The notes under the pieces are model-generated. The model ran no database searches and was not told the DNA's origin. It saw only the letters and a program-made list of their open reading frames with translations. A stretch of DNA of 64,000 bases from Curtobacterium sp. Leaf261. GTDB lineage: Bacteria > Actinomycetota > Actinomycetes > Actinomycetales > Microbacteriaceae. Below are positions 34,101 through 41,480 of this stretch, piece after piece. The first letter of the stretch is position 1, and each line of letters begins with the position of its first letter. Both the position numbers and the translations under genes were made by a program. The stretch is from positions 828,822 through 892,821 of the forward strand of contig NZ_LMMJ01000001.1 in NCBI RefSeq assembly GCF_001422205.1, given 5' to 3'.

Positions 34101-35683
34101 TCAACTGTTACAATCGGGATTGACAGCGTTTGTCGGTTGCTAGCCATTGTCGCGATGACGCTGAGCGTCTCCTCGAATCGAACTTCCGGATGCTGTGTGC
34201 GGATGGCGCCCTGCTTCCGGTTCCAGAACGCGTCAAACAGCGAGCGTCGGGACGTAAATTCAACAGCCGAGTACTGCGCCGCGACGGCTCGAAACAGGAC
34301 AAGATTCAGGGGTGACCTCAGAAGGGCGATTTGGGTGGGCGACAGGGAAGCGCTGTCGAGCCCCAGCGCGTCGACGGCTTGGAGCACGACTTCGTCGGTC
34401 AGGGGGCCGATCGCGATTCGGTGAGCATCGTTGTCCGCTACGAGCTGGCGTATGCGGTGGTCGTTTTCCACATCGAAGAGGCGGCAGACGAGGACCACGC
34501 GCATACTCGAAGTCGACGTGGCTTCCTCGACCAATTCGGCAACTACGTCGAAACTTTCCGAGAGTCGGCCTGATGCGAGTGACACGGCATCGACCTGGTC
34601 GATGATCAATACTGACGGCCGGTCGTTTGCAGCCATCCGGAGGGCTACTACGGGTGAAGTCGATAAGCCCAAATCTCGGCCGAGGCCAACGGTCGATGTA
34701 AGCTTGTCGATTCGATCGAGGCGAAAGGCGAGGACCTCGGATCCCTCGGCGTCGCATTGTCGCGCAACGGCTTCTACGGCGGCTGACTTGCCGCTACCCG
34801 CACTCCCCACGACGAGCGTCAACGGGGACGATTTGAGCGAATCGCGGAGCTGCGTCTCCTCCTCGCGTAGGATCCGCGGCGTCAGCAGTTCGCGCTCGAC
34901 ACCCTTCTGCCAACGCGACGTTGCAGATTTGATTCCGTCGCGAGCGGTGCGCGACGCGACAGCGTTCAGTGGCTCGATGCCATGCCGGGCAAGGGCAACG
35001 AGGAGCTCGTGCCGCGAAAGTCGCACGTGAAGATTGTCGAGCAGCACCGATCCGATGACAATTGGGATGACCGACTGCTCCGCACCTTCGAGCATCGTGG
35101 CCGCGATGACTGCATTCGTTGCCGATAGGCGGTCCTCATCCTGAACTTCGAAACGCATGCCGCGGAGCATCTGCCATGCGCGAACCGCTGTCCCAAAGAC
35201 CTTCGGTGCAGCGAGCTGATCGAACGTCGAAGTAAGGTCCTTCGTGAGCTGCCGCGTGAGGAATTCGCCGGCGCTCGCAGATTGCCGGGCCCATTCACCA
35301 AGCACACGGAGCTGACTGGTCGGCGTCATCGAACTGAACAGGTATCGACGGCCCGCTTTGATATGCCGGCTAGCTGAGTCGAAGATGCCCAGGCGTTGCA
35401 GCGAAGAGACCGTCCACTTGTCACTAGCGCTTTTCTGCCGCTTCACCTGCGTAACGGTTGTCACCCCATGCTCATCCTCAAGCGTGAACTCGGAGCCATC
35501 GGCAAGGTCAGGATCAAGGTCCTCGAGAGTGATGTGTCGGCGTTCGTCCTGAAGGCACCACAGCGCCTCGTGGACCGCAAGAGCAAGTTCGTACCGGTTT
35601 CCTAACTTGTCCGCTGTTCCACCACTAGCACCGACCTTGCGGCTGGCCGATGCCCCACTCACCCTGTGCGTCACAGCGTCCAT
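31199..35683 (-). CDS. nuclease-STAND NTPase-HEAT repeat fusion, Avs-like defence candidate
   Basis: A 1494-residue protein from an ATG with GGAAGAGGAGA ahead of it. Residues 25-130 resemble a Cap4/DUF4297-type PD-(D/E)xK nuclease: GNRYELALAVHEAL, then an acidic strand FTLEDE and VTQVKRQ (E69 to Q79-x-K81). A long helical linker leads to a P-loop NTPase: Walker A VGSAGSGKS (292-300), Walker B SVLIIDQVD (357-365), VVLVCRLFD (397-404), and the FFHEAFFDY motif (554-562) typical of STAND/NACHT-like NTPases. The remaining 900 residues are helical, with HEAT-like units late on (VRTCVAHTIAACL, VRAGAASLCAARV, VRKAVSEVVREL). The layout is that of Avs-type sensors; sensing by the repeats and DNA cleavage are inferred. 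Confidence 0.8.
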   Translation of the reverse strand: MDAVTHRVSGASASRKVGASGGTADKLGNRYELALAVHEALWCLQDERRHITLEDLDPDLADGSEFTLEDEHGVTTVTQVKRQKSASDKWTVSSLQRLGIFDSASRHIKAGRRYLFSSMTPTSQLRVLGEWARQSASAGEFLTRQLTKDLTSTFDQLAAPKVFGTAVRAWQMLRGMRFEVQDEDRLSATNAVIAATMLEGAEQSVIPIVIGSVLLDNLHVRLSRHELLVALARHGIEPLNAVASRTARDGIKSATSRWQKGVERELLTPRILREEETQLRDSLKSSPLTLVVGSAGSGKSAAVEAVARQCDAEGSEVLAFRLDRIDKLTSTVGLGRDLGLSTSPVVALRMAANDRPSVLIIDQVDAVSLASGRLSESFDVVAELVEEATSTSSMRVVLVCRLFDVENDHRIRQLVADNDAHRIAIGPLTDEVVLQAVDALGLDSASLSPTQIALLRSPLNLVLFRAVAAQYSAVEFTSRRSLFDAFWNRKQGAIRTQHPEVRFEETLSVIATMASNRQTLSIPIVTVEYGGYRHDAEVLASEQLITIDGGHVSFFHEAFFDYTFARQWLNREQKLIDFLTEQEQELFRRAQVRQILELLRDFDAERFRTEIRGAATSPDVRFHIKEAVVSVFANVQTPTSSDLDLFLELVADQPHLAANLWRQTTRSSWFGVFLERGLIKKWIDSDVRADRDRGASWLTAAGPEHYAAVAKILADRRWHAEFALWLSGVARRTELHRNRPFFELILDAVRSGTMSPDSADLWLSMHDLASHKPLWAIEIVRIVLEEHPRALDLSKDGHIRFLKTHDYSLTQLIKTSSEAKPDAFVVAIVPILLLVMRTTEMDGPPEHLRYDRHYGLRWPGTHEDDVGDVLYESAARALATLARSQSGMLQPVLQALADDDHHAAQALLFRTITSAPEPFVDWAAQLILEGGNRLNVGYASDSHWLSRELVRAIAPLVPDSTHTALEGLLRDLRNPHEQRRSFGYTAFKFLTALDAERLSSTGKRRLAEYQRKFERTEPEPATGITSYSVGSPIDDAAAEHMSDQQWLRAIAKYDNDERDRAEPSVGGASELAQVLRRRTAADPTRFCHLAISFGPTTNAAYPSAVLLGLGDAAVASNTRSAVFETIRHIAQLHFPDTDRWLGWSLRNLLDSTPPDIVEILCRRAVETEQPSQVSSDEWSLRGLQHHGINTARGSLAETLGDLLVHDRDGSRTAVVTPHLKTLAHDPDLGVRTCVAHTIAACLRHNRPAAYGAFGALIETDDLLLATAPVQRLMIYIGNVDPELIDPVIDRMISSTDPDTRKSGGELGAFAATEWQRPEFMQRIFDSESEVRAGAASLCAARVSRASDSAPLISALTRLSNDPDEPVRKAVSEVVRELRDQPLQPLRQLLRALIDLPSYTHATPQLLIVLQNAKDKVDDLVDKAAHAFLDVHREEVSDIRTGAAADAHYIADLVVRGLAQASDAKRVSSLLDILDRLVELGGYGVDRAIESADRA

Positions 35684-35786
35684 TCTCTCCTCTTCCGGAC
35701 CGCGCGGAGCTCTCACCTCCCGTCGTAGCTGAGCGCGATCGGGGTTATCCCGCGCGCCCCTTGTGCAGAGCACTGCTGGGCAGGAG

Positions 35787-36299
35787 TCAGTACATCGGGT
35801 GCCGCTCGGTGATTCGTAGCCAGTCGTCGAAGTCCGGGATCGCAATCCGCTGCGCGGAGCGTGCAGTCCACTCGTTGTCCCACTCGCGGATCCGCGAGAG
35901 GCACAGCGCGAGGTAGTCGGCGGCGTAGCTGGACCATCGGGCGCTGTAGTCGATGGAGTCGCTGAGGACGTCGTCTCCGGTGTCGAGAAAGACGAGGCCG
36001 TTGCCGAGCGCTTCACCGAGGCAAGCGCGTGCGGAACGCTTAAGGTGTCGCCACTGCCGCGGGAGCCGGACCTCCGTCGCGTCCAGGCTGCGGTACGCGA
36101 TCGGGATGTGCTTAACCCAGAATGCGGTGTCGCGACGGTCGCGCAGGTGATGCAGCTGCTCGACCATCGGCACCATCCACGCGAGAAGTTCAGCTGCCGC
36201 CGCACGGCGGCGTTGTCGTTCGTCGTCCTGTCGCCGCTGTGTGCTTCCGATTGCACCGTCGATGAGGGGGCCAATGGTTCCGCCGATGATGTCGGTCAT
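35787..36299 (-). CDS. hypothetical protein of the defence island (170 aa)
   Basis: Not recognised. Read from ATG 36299 (MTDIIGGTIGPLIDGAIG), it opens with a glycine-rich amphipathic segment, then a basic helix (RRQDDERQRRRAAAAEL) and a helical body with Trp-rich stretches (RWSSYAADYLALCLSRIREW). There is no strong ribosome site; an in-frame ATG at 36386 would add 29 residues but sits right after a terminator hairpin. It is encoded just upstream of the nuclease-STAND gene, 103 bases apart and on the same strand, so it could be an accessory gene of that system. Base use resembles the island, not the chromosome. Confidence 0.6.
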   Translation of the reverse strand: MTDIIGGTIGPLIDGAIGSTQRRQDDERQRRRAAAAELLAWMVPMVEQLHHLRDRRDTAFWVKHIPIAYRSLDATEVRLPRQWRHLKRSARACLGEALGNGLVFLDTGDDVLSDSIDYSARWSSYAADYLALCLSRIREWDNEWTARSAQRIAIPDFDDWLRITERHPMY

Positions 36300-36397
36300 G
36301 AACGCAATCTGCAGGACACATCCGACATTCAGCTCGAACCGTTCGCAGAAGCCCGTTGCTGCTGCGAGCCGGAGGCAGCGAGCCATGGATAGATGGG

Positions 36398-36440
36398 AAC
36401 ACGACGAAGCCCTCCCGGTTCGGGAGGGCTTCGTCGTGTT
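36398..36440. terminator. 20-bp perfect terminator hairpin
   Basis: Arms 36398-36417 and 36421-36440 pair perfectly around a three-base loop, with TTGG on the plus side. It lies directly after the 135-residue hypothetical gene and separates it from the next gene to the left. Confidence 0.85.
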
Positions 36441-36453
36441 TGGTCCGGGTCGA

Positions 36454-36861
36454 CTACAAGGCGTTGGTTCGGAGCGGGCACCGGATGACCCGCCGGTTCG
36501 CGCCGCGGCCCTGGGGAATCTCGTTGCGGTCCCGCTTGAACTGGTACCGGCGCGGGTTGATCTGGTCGGGCCGCGTGACGTGGGTGGCGTCGAACGCAAC
36601 GGCGAGGTCGCGGGGCATCGCAGGAGCGTAGAAGCGTCCGTCTCGCTGGAGGACGGGCGGCGTTGCTGCAGCGGTGCGCTTCGGGCGTCGGGTGATGTTG
36701 TCGGCGCGCCGCCACTCGGTGAGGGTGGTCAGGGTCTGCTGGCTGATGCTCCGCGAGCGGGCAGCTGCGTCGTGGTTCTGATTCGGCTTGCGGAAGTCCT
36801 CGGCGGCGTTCTCCGGCTCGGAGCTGCTGCTGATGGGGGTCTTGGCGTTGTCAGTAATCAT
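36454..36861 (-). CDS. hypothetical protein of the defence island (135 aa)
   Basis: Not recognised. Read from ATG 36861 after an AAAGGA site. The N-terminal 40 residues are Ser/Asn/Asp-rich and probably disordered; the rest is strongly basic (TRRPKRTAAATPP, NPRRYQFKRDRNEIPQGRG, NRRVIRCPLRTNAL), which would suit nucleic-acid binding. A strong hairpin follows its stop. It is one of three small genes at the tRNA-proximal end with separate ribosome sites, and its sequence does not resemble the other two. Confidence 0.6.
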   Translation of the reverse strand: MITDNAKTPISSSSEPENAAEDFRKPNQNHDAAARSRSISQQTLTTLTEWRRADNITRRPKRTAAATPPVLQRDGRFYAPAMPRDLAVAFDATHVTRPDQINPRRYQFKRDRNEIPQGRGANRRVIRCPLRTNAL

Positions 36862-36905
36862 GGTGGTTCCTTTGTGATCGATCTGGTGTGCGTGAGGGGG
36901 GGCTA

Positions 36906-37610
36906 CTAGCGGCGGGCGCTGGCGGGCGTCTTGTCGTTTCGTGCCGTGGACGGATTTCGGGGCCAGTCGAGGACGAGGTTTCCCGTCTCCACGCTGGGTC
37001 CCAGGACCCGGGAGTGGACCGTGGATCCGGTCAGGTTTCGAGGCCGTCTGGTGGACTGCGCGGCGTCGGGCTCGCGGAACATTGCGAGGTCTTCCCAAGC
37101 GGTGGTGCCCCAGCGTCGGACGGCGAGGTGCAGAGCAGGGCCGGTGAGGAGCCCGACTCGGAGCGCTGCGAGCGTTCGACGCTTCTCCGCCCGCTCCTTT
37201 GCGTTGCTGGTGGCGTGCCAGTGCTGATCCTGGAGAGCGTTCACGGGGACGTCGAGCTCTCGAGCGGTCTCCAGTTCGTCGGCTTCGAGCGTGGCGAGCG
37301 CGGCGGCAACGTGGGCGTCCCAGATCTCGTACACCGGTTCGAGGTACGTCAGGTTCCGCGCGCGAGGGTGCGCCTTGACCGCGGTCGGGAACGGGCGGTA
37401 CGTCTGGACGAAGGTGAAGGGGTCCCGGAGAGTTCCGTTGTACCCCGTCGCGGCGCGGTACTGCTTGCGGGCGTCAGGCTGCTCGTGGAGCTCGATCCAC
37501 TTGGTCATGAGGTTTCGCGGAATTGTGTCGGCGTGCGCATCTAGGGGGCGGAGCTCGGGGAGGGTGTGGCGGTGTGCTCGGCGGTTGTTGCAGTCGGTGA
37601 TGACGGCCAT
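36906..37610 (-). CDS. hypothetical protein of the defence island (234 aa), paralogue of the 37962 gene
   Basis: Not recognised. The ATG at 37610 follows AGAAGGAG. The C-terminal region holds the pattern QHW, then A..RR..L..LR.G, then WGTTAWEDLAMFRE, which aligns with QHW, LLSLLRAGVAT and WGSTWTDLATFRA in the gene at 37962. The rest is mixed alpha/beta with a Pro/Arg-rich middle (YRPFPTAVKAHPRARN). No membrane segment or enzyme motif is visible. The 45-base spacing to the 135-residue gene suggests an operon. Confidence 0.65.
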   Translation of the reverse strand: MAVITDCNNRRAHRHTLPELRPLDAHADTIPRNLMTKWIELHEQPDARKQYRAATGYNGTLRDPFTFVQTYRPFPTAVKAHPRARNLTYLEPVYEIWDAHVAAALATLEADELETARELDVPVNALQDQHWHATSNAKERAEKRRTLAALRVGLLTGPALHLAVRRWGTTAWEDLAMFREPDAAQSTRRPRNLTGSTVHSRVLGPSVETGNLVLDWPRNPSTARNDKTPASARR

Positions 37611-37961
37611 GGTCTTTCTCCTTCTGGTTCGTGGCTGGCGAGTGTGGCGTGCCGTGATGGTGGGCGAGCAGGGCTGCTGTCCCGCACCGGCGATCTCTCG
37701 ACATGGATCTACTGCGGTGCGCGGATGGCGCTTGAGCTCGCCTGTTCCGTTGGGCTTGGTTTCTCTATGCCGGGCGCTTCCGACCGGCTGGGAGTGAAGC
37801 TGTTGCGCCTGGCAGACGAGCACCGTCCCGCGTTCTGTACGAGGACCGGGTTAGGGGTGTGGTCTCGTCGTGACGTGTGCTGCGGAAGGTGCTCGCCTGC
37901 CGTGTGGCTGGCTTCGAGGTCCTTTTGCCGGCTCGTCCGCACCAGCTGGGATGTGCGCCGA
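37611..37961. other. 350-base gap between two paralogous island genes
   Basis: Several short open frames cross this stretch but none has a ribosome site or plausible composition. It may hold the promoter of the 36906 gene; nothing else is recognised. Confidence 0.5.
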
Positions 37962-38420
37962 TCAGGCGTCTGCGGTGGGGTGTGCGCGGAAGGTGGCGAG
38001 GTCCGTCCAGGTGCTGCCCCACTGGTCCTCGGCGGCCCGGTACTGCTCACGGGTGGCGACCCCGGCGCGCAGGAGTGAAAGCAGCCGCCGTCCCGCCTCG
38101 ACGATGTTCGGGTCGTCGCCCCAGTGCTGTCGGCGGAGCTCAGCGACGTCGTTGAACCCGGCCTGCGTGGCGGCGGCGGCTTCGTCGCGGTCGTACTGGA
38201 GGAGGAAGTGCTGCTCGGCGCAGCGCTGGAAGTCTGCGTCGGTGCGGAGCTTGCGGATGGTGGCGATGTGGAACGCGAACACGTCCGGCTCGTCCAGGAA
38301 CGGTTCGACGCCGTAGTGGGCGCGGAACTGCCGGTTGCTGCCTGGGCCGGCGAGGAGGTGGTCGTAGAGGTCGTCGATGCGGCGGCCGTTGAGGTCGAGC
38401 CAGTCGAGGACGATCCTCAT
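37962..38420 (-). CDS. hypothetical protein of the defence island (152 aa), paralogue of the 36906 gene
   Basis: Not recognised. Start taken at ATG 38420 (MRIVLDWLDLNGRRIDD); an in-frame GTG at 38492 would add 24 residues. The body is helical and acidic, and the last 60 residues carry QHWGDDPN, RRLLSLLRAGVAT and QWGSTWTDLATFRA, the conserved pattern shared with the 234-residue neighbour. It is the island gene closest to the tRNA. It may form a small two-gene family with its neighbour; no function can be assigned. Confidence 0.6.
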   Translation of the reverse strand: MRIVLDWLDLNGRRIDDLYDHLLAGPGSNRQFRAHYGVEPFLDEPDVFAFHIATIRKLRTDADFQRCAEQHFLLQYDRDEAAAATQAGFNDVAELRRQHWGDDPNIVEAGRRLLSLLRAGVATREQYRAAEDQWGSTWTDLATFRAHPTADA

Positions 38421-38520
38421 CTCGCGGCGGCGCTCGTTGACGTTGTGGTTCTGGTGGTGCAGCCGATCGAAGCGAGCAAAGGCGGCACCCACGCAAGCCT
38501 GAGACTGAAGAGCGAGGACT

Positions 38521-38558
38521 AAGAGAGGCCCGCAGCCTGACGGCTGCGGGCCTCTCTT
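38521..38558. terminator. 17-bp perfect hairpin downstream of tRNA-Pro
   Basis: AAGAGAGGCCCGCAGCC pairs with its exact complement around a four-base loop. It lies 40 bases past the 3' end of the tRNA and probably terminates it; it also separates the tRNA from the island genes. Confidence 0.8.
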
Positions 38559-38565
38559 CGGTGTT

Positions 38566-38580
38566 GAGTTCTTAAGACAG
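38566..38580 (+). repeat. right copy of the 15-bp island-end inverted repeat
   Basis: GAGTTCTTAAGACAG, the reverse complement of 23742-23756. It is followed at once by a partial direct repetition, TTCTTAAGACA (38581-38591), next to the tRNA 3' end. Confidence 0.8.
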
Positions 38581-38597
38581 TTCTTAAGACACCCCTT

Positions 38598-38674
<77 letters not shown>

Positions 38675-38810
38675 AGATCCTGCGAGAGGATCCGGACGAG
38701 CCCCGGAGGACCCGCTGTTGCTCCGACCGAAGCAACCCGACAAGCATACCGGACGCCGACACCCTCGACGGACGTTCGTGGATCGCGGGCTCAGTGCGGC
38801 TCCGCGACGG

Positions 38811-39086
38811 TCAGTCCCGTCGCGGGGCGTCCACGGCGAGCGCGTACTTGCGGTGCGCCGCCTGCCGCGAGGTGCCGAGGACGACACCGATGGCAGCCCA
38901 GGAGTCTCCCCCTGCGTGCGCAGCGGCCACCGCGTCAACGAGATCACGTTCCGCCCGCTCGACCGCGTCGAGAGCGGCGCCGATGCGGGCGAGTCGAGCT
39001 CCGTCCACGACGTCGCTCCGGTCGAGTTCGAGACCGTGGACCCATGCCTCGACATCGGTCTCCCTCCTCGATGTGGACATGGTCAT
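38811..39086 (-). CDS. small helix-turn-helix protein
   Basis: A 91-residue protein from ATG 39086, preceded by GGAAGGGG. The C-terminal half holds a clear HTH of the small actinobacterial type: DSWAAIGVVLGTSRQAAHRKY. A long amphipathic helix precedes it (RLARIGAALDAVERAERDLVDAVAAA), probably for dimerisation. It may be a DNA-binding regulator, but no target is evident and it is monocistronic. Chromosomal base composition places it outside the island. Confidence 0.8.
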   Translation of the reverse strand: MTMSTSRRETDVEAWVHGLELDRSDVVDGARLARIGAALDAVERAERDLVDAVAAAHAGGDSWAAIGVVLGTSRQAAHRKYALAVDAPRRD

Positions 39087-39221
39087 GGCGCCCCTTCCAA
39101 GCAACGTGAAGAACTTCCTCGTCACACCACCTTCGACCACGCCCAGACCAGTGTCAACACATTGATGACAGTGGACGGCTCGCCAGCGAGCGCTCCCCTG
39201 GGGAGGACGAGCCCGACACGC

Positions 39222-39665
39222 TCAGGGCGTCGGCAACTCCACCACCGCGAGCAGCCGCTCGGCATCGAGGACGAACGCCCCGGCCTTCCGCGGGTCGTAC
39301 GGGTAGCCCGGGATTCGCTGGTCACGCGCGTCCGGGGCATGTCCCCAGTGCTCGGCGAAGGCTGCCTCGTCCTCCGACGATGCCCTGGCCATCGCACCGG
39401 CGTCGACGAGCCGGTCGAAGAGGGGGTCACACGCGTCCCACCACTCGACGGGTCCGTGCTTGAAGTCGGCGGCGTCGCCGTCGATCGCCCCGTACCACGA
39501 GAACCAGCTCCGCCCGCCGAACGGCCGATCGTCCGGAACGACCCGTCCGGCACGATCCAAGTGCGAACGTGCGGACCACAGGAGGTGTGCGAGGAACGCG
39601 CGTTGCTCGTGGCCGACGGGAACGATGCGCTGCCCCGCCGCTCGTCGTCCCCGCGACTCCCCCAT
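39222..39665 (-). CDS. conserved hypothetical protein (147 aa)
   Basis: Not recognised with certainty. The ATG at 39665 opens a basic leader, followed by a compact Trp-rich domain (FLAHLLWSARSHL, SWFSWYGAIDGDAADFKHG, EWWDACDPLFDRLVDAG) and an EHWGHAPDARD stretch. There are no membrane segments or signal peptide, so it is probably cytoplasmic. It is divergent from the lipoprotein gene 161 bases away. Function unknown. Confidence 0.65.
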   Translation of the reverse strand: MGESRGRRAAGQRIVPVGHEQRAFLAHLLWSARSHLDRAGRVVPDDRPFGGRSWFSWYGAIDGDAADFKHGPVEWWDACDPLFDRLVDAGAMARASSEDEAAFAEHWGHAPDARDQRIPGYPYDPRKAGAFVLDAERLLAVVELPTP

Positions 39666-39826
39666 GACGTCAGCCTAGGCGACGGACCCAACCGAAGCGG
39701 GGACCGCTCCGAAGAACACACAGGGCGTCGGATCCGTCGCGCCGTGGGGGCACCGCGGATCCGGCCCCGTCCTCCGTCTCCACCAGCGGCGACGACGTCG
39801 TCACGCGCGCGACGTAGGCTGGGTCG

Positions 39827-41359
39827 ATGCCTTCCCGCACCACGAGGACCCTCGTCGTCGCGACGTCGGCCGCTCTCGCGATCGGCGCCCTCGCCGGTTG
39901 TTCCTCCCTCGGCCACGTCGACACACCGGTCGCGACGCTCACGACTCCCACGGGCAGCGCTCCGACCGACGCGGGCAAGAAGGCCGCTGCGGGCACGATC
40001 ACCGTCGCCGACCAGTCCGGCCCCGCGGACCGCGCAGCAGCCCTGAGCCGAGCACTCTTCGCGAGCGCCCCGGGCTTCGTCCTCGTCCCGGACTCCACCG
40101 GAGCCACCACGAGCGAGCAGCAGGACACGGCGAAGACCGCGGCGAACGCTGCAGCCCGCCTGCACGTCCCGGTCCTCGTCGCCGATGCGGGGCAGACCAC
40201 CGAGCGCGAGGCGAAGCGCCTCGGCGCCACCTGGTACGTGCCCGTGGACGACGCGCACGACGACGTCCACGCCGAACGCATGCGCCTGTCGGACGCCCCG
40301 GACGTGCCGGAGCCGCACCGTCCCTCCAGTCCGGCGGTGGTGGTGACCACTGACGATCCGGCGGACGCTGCGATCCGCGGGACCGTCGACGCGGCGGGCG
40401 CGACCGCCGTCGAACTGCCGGGAGGCACGTCCAGCGTCGCCGACGCACCCCACGTCATCGACGACCTGCGGAGCGCACGACACGGCGCGACGGTCCTGCT
40501 CGGCGAGCGCTTCGCCGACGATCCTGACCCCGACTACAGCGTCCGCGCGGCACGAACGGGATGGCAGCTCCCCGGTGGCGGTCAGCGCCCGTTCGACGGA
40601 CACCGCTACGTGGCCCTGTACGGTGTCCCGGGCACTCCGGTGCTCGGCGCCCTCGGCGAGCAGGACCCTGCCGCTTCGGTGCAGCGCGTCCAGGCCCTCG
40701 CCGACCAGTACACGCCGCTCTCCGACGAGCCGGTGGTGCCGTCGCTCGAGATCATCGCGACGGTCGCGGCAGGGGCTCCCGGTGACGACGGCAACTACTC
40801 CAACGAGCTCCCCGTCGACCGCCTCGAGCCGTACGTCGACGCCGCGACGGAGGCGCACATGCCCGTCATCCTCGACCTGCAGCCGGGCCGCTCCGACTTC
40901 CTCAGCCAGGCGAAGCAGTACGCGTCCCTCCTCGAACGGCCGGGGGTGGGCCTCGCGCTCGACCCGGAGTGGCGGCTCGGCCCGGACCAGGTGCCGCTCA
41001 AGCAGATCGGATCGGTGAGCGCGGACGAGGTGAACCGGACCGCCGCCTGGCTCGCGGACCTCGTGGACCGGAACGACCTGCCGCCGAAGATGTTCGTGCT
41101 GCACGAGTTCCGCGCCGCGATGCTGCAGGACCCCGCTGCGATCGACGTCGACCTGCCGCAGCTCGATCCGCTCGTGCACGTCGACGGGCAGGGGGCGCAG
41201 CCCGACAAGCAGGCCACGTGGAACGCGCTGCACCAGGGCGCGCCGAAGGGTGTGGCGTGGGGCTGGAAGAACTTCTTCGACGAGGACGCGCCGATGCTGA
41301 CGCCCGAGCAGACGATGCAGCAGGTCTCGCCGACACCGGACCTGATCACGTACCAGTAG
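39827..41359 (+). CDS. large lipoprotein with TIM-barrel-like C-terminal domain, unknown
   Basis: A 510-residue secreted lipoprotein with lipobox LAGC (Cys25). Residues 40-270 form repeated alpha/beta segments with PADRAAALSRALF and HVIDDLRSARHGATVLLG, like a cell-wall-binding or sugar-binding module. Residues 270-510 read as a barrel: VVPSLEIIATVA, MPVILDLQPGRSDF, GVGLALDPEWRLGP, FVLHEFRAAML, DPLVHVDGQG, VAWGWKNFFDED. The acidic residues at strand ends suggest a hydrolase, but no family is named with certainty. The REP-like core lies inside the coding sequence at about 40316-40335. Confidence 0.8.
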   Translation: MPSRTTRTLVVATSAALAIGALAGCSSLGHVDTPVATLTTPTGSAPTDAGKKAAAGTITVADQSGPADRAAALSRALFASAPGFVLVPDSTGATTSEQQDTAKTAANAAARLHVPVLVADAGQTTEREAKRLGATWYVPVDDAHDDVHAERMRLSDAPDVPEPHRPSSPAVVVTTDDPADAAIRGTVDAAGATAVELPGGTSSVADAPHVIDDLRSARHGATVLLGERFADDPDPDYSVRAARTGWQLPGGGQRPFDGHRYVALYGVPGTPVLGALGEQDPAASVQRVQALADQYTPLSDEPVVPSLEIIATVAAGAPGDDGNYSNELPVDRLEPYVDAATEAHMPVILDLQPGRSDFLSQAKQYASLLERPGVGLALDPEWRLGPDQVPLKQIGSVSADEVNRTAAWLADLVDRNDLPPKMFVLHEFRAAMLQDPAAIDVDLPQLDPLVHVDGQGAQPDKQATWNALHQGAPKGVAWGWKNFFDEDAPMLTPEQTMQQVSPTPDLITYQ

Positions 41360-41480
41360 GCGCGGCTGCGCGCCGCCCACGCTCGGACTGGAGGCGCGGC
41401 TGGGGTCGTTCCCGCACCGCGCGTCCGAGTTGTCCACAGGTCGGCTGCTCGCGGCCCGGGTGTCGCCCGCAGCTGACACC

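Larger units (their letters stand above)
23733..38597. mobile_element. defence genomic island next to tRNA-Pro
   Basis: About 14.9 kb of visibly lower GC than either flank, with all intact genes on the minus strand and most related to phage defence. The right border abuts the 3' CCA end of tRNA-Pro(GGG). At the left border TTTGGTGGGCTG (23733-23744) matches the tRNA end TTTGGTCGGGCTG (38596-38608) in direct orientation except for one missing base, which fits an eroded att duplication. CTGTCTTAAGAACTC (23742-23756) recurs inverted at 38566-38580. No integrase or transposase is intact, so the element is probably fixed. The borders are inferred. Confidence 0.6.

Noticed and set aside
40316..40335. 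REP-like core inside the lipoprotein gene as an insertion
   Set aside because: Only one arm, and it reads as PHRPSSPAV in frame without disruption; it is probably a coding coincidence or an old remnant.
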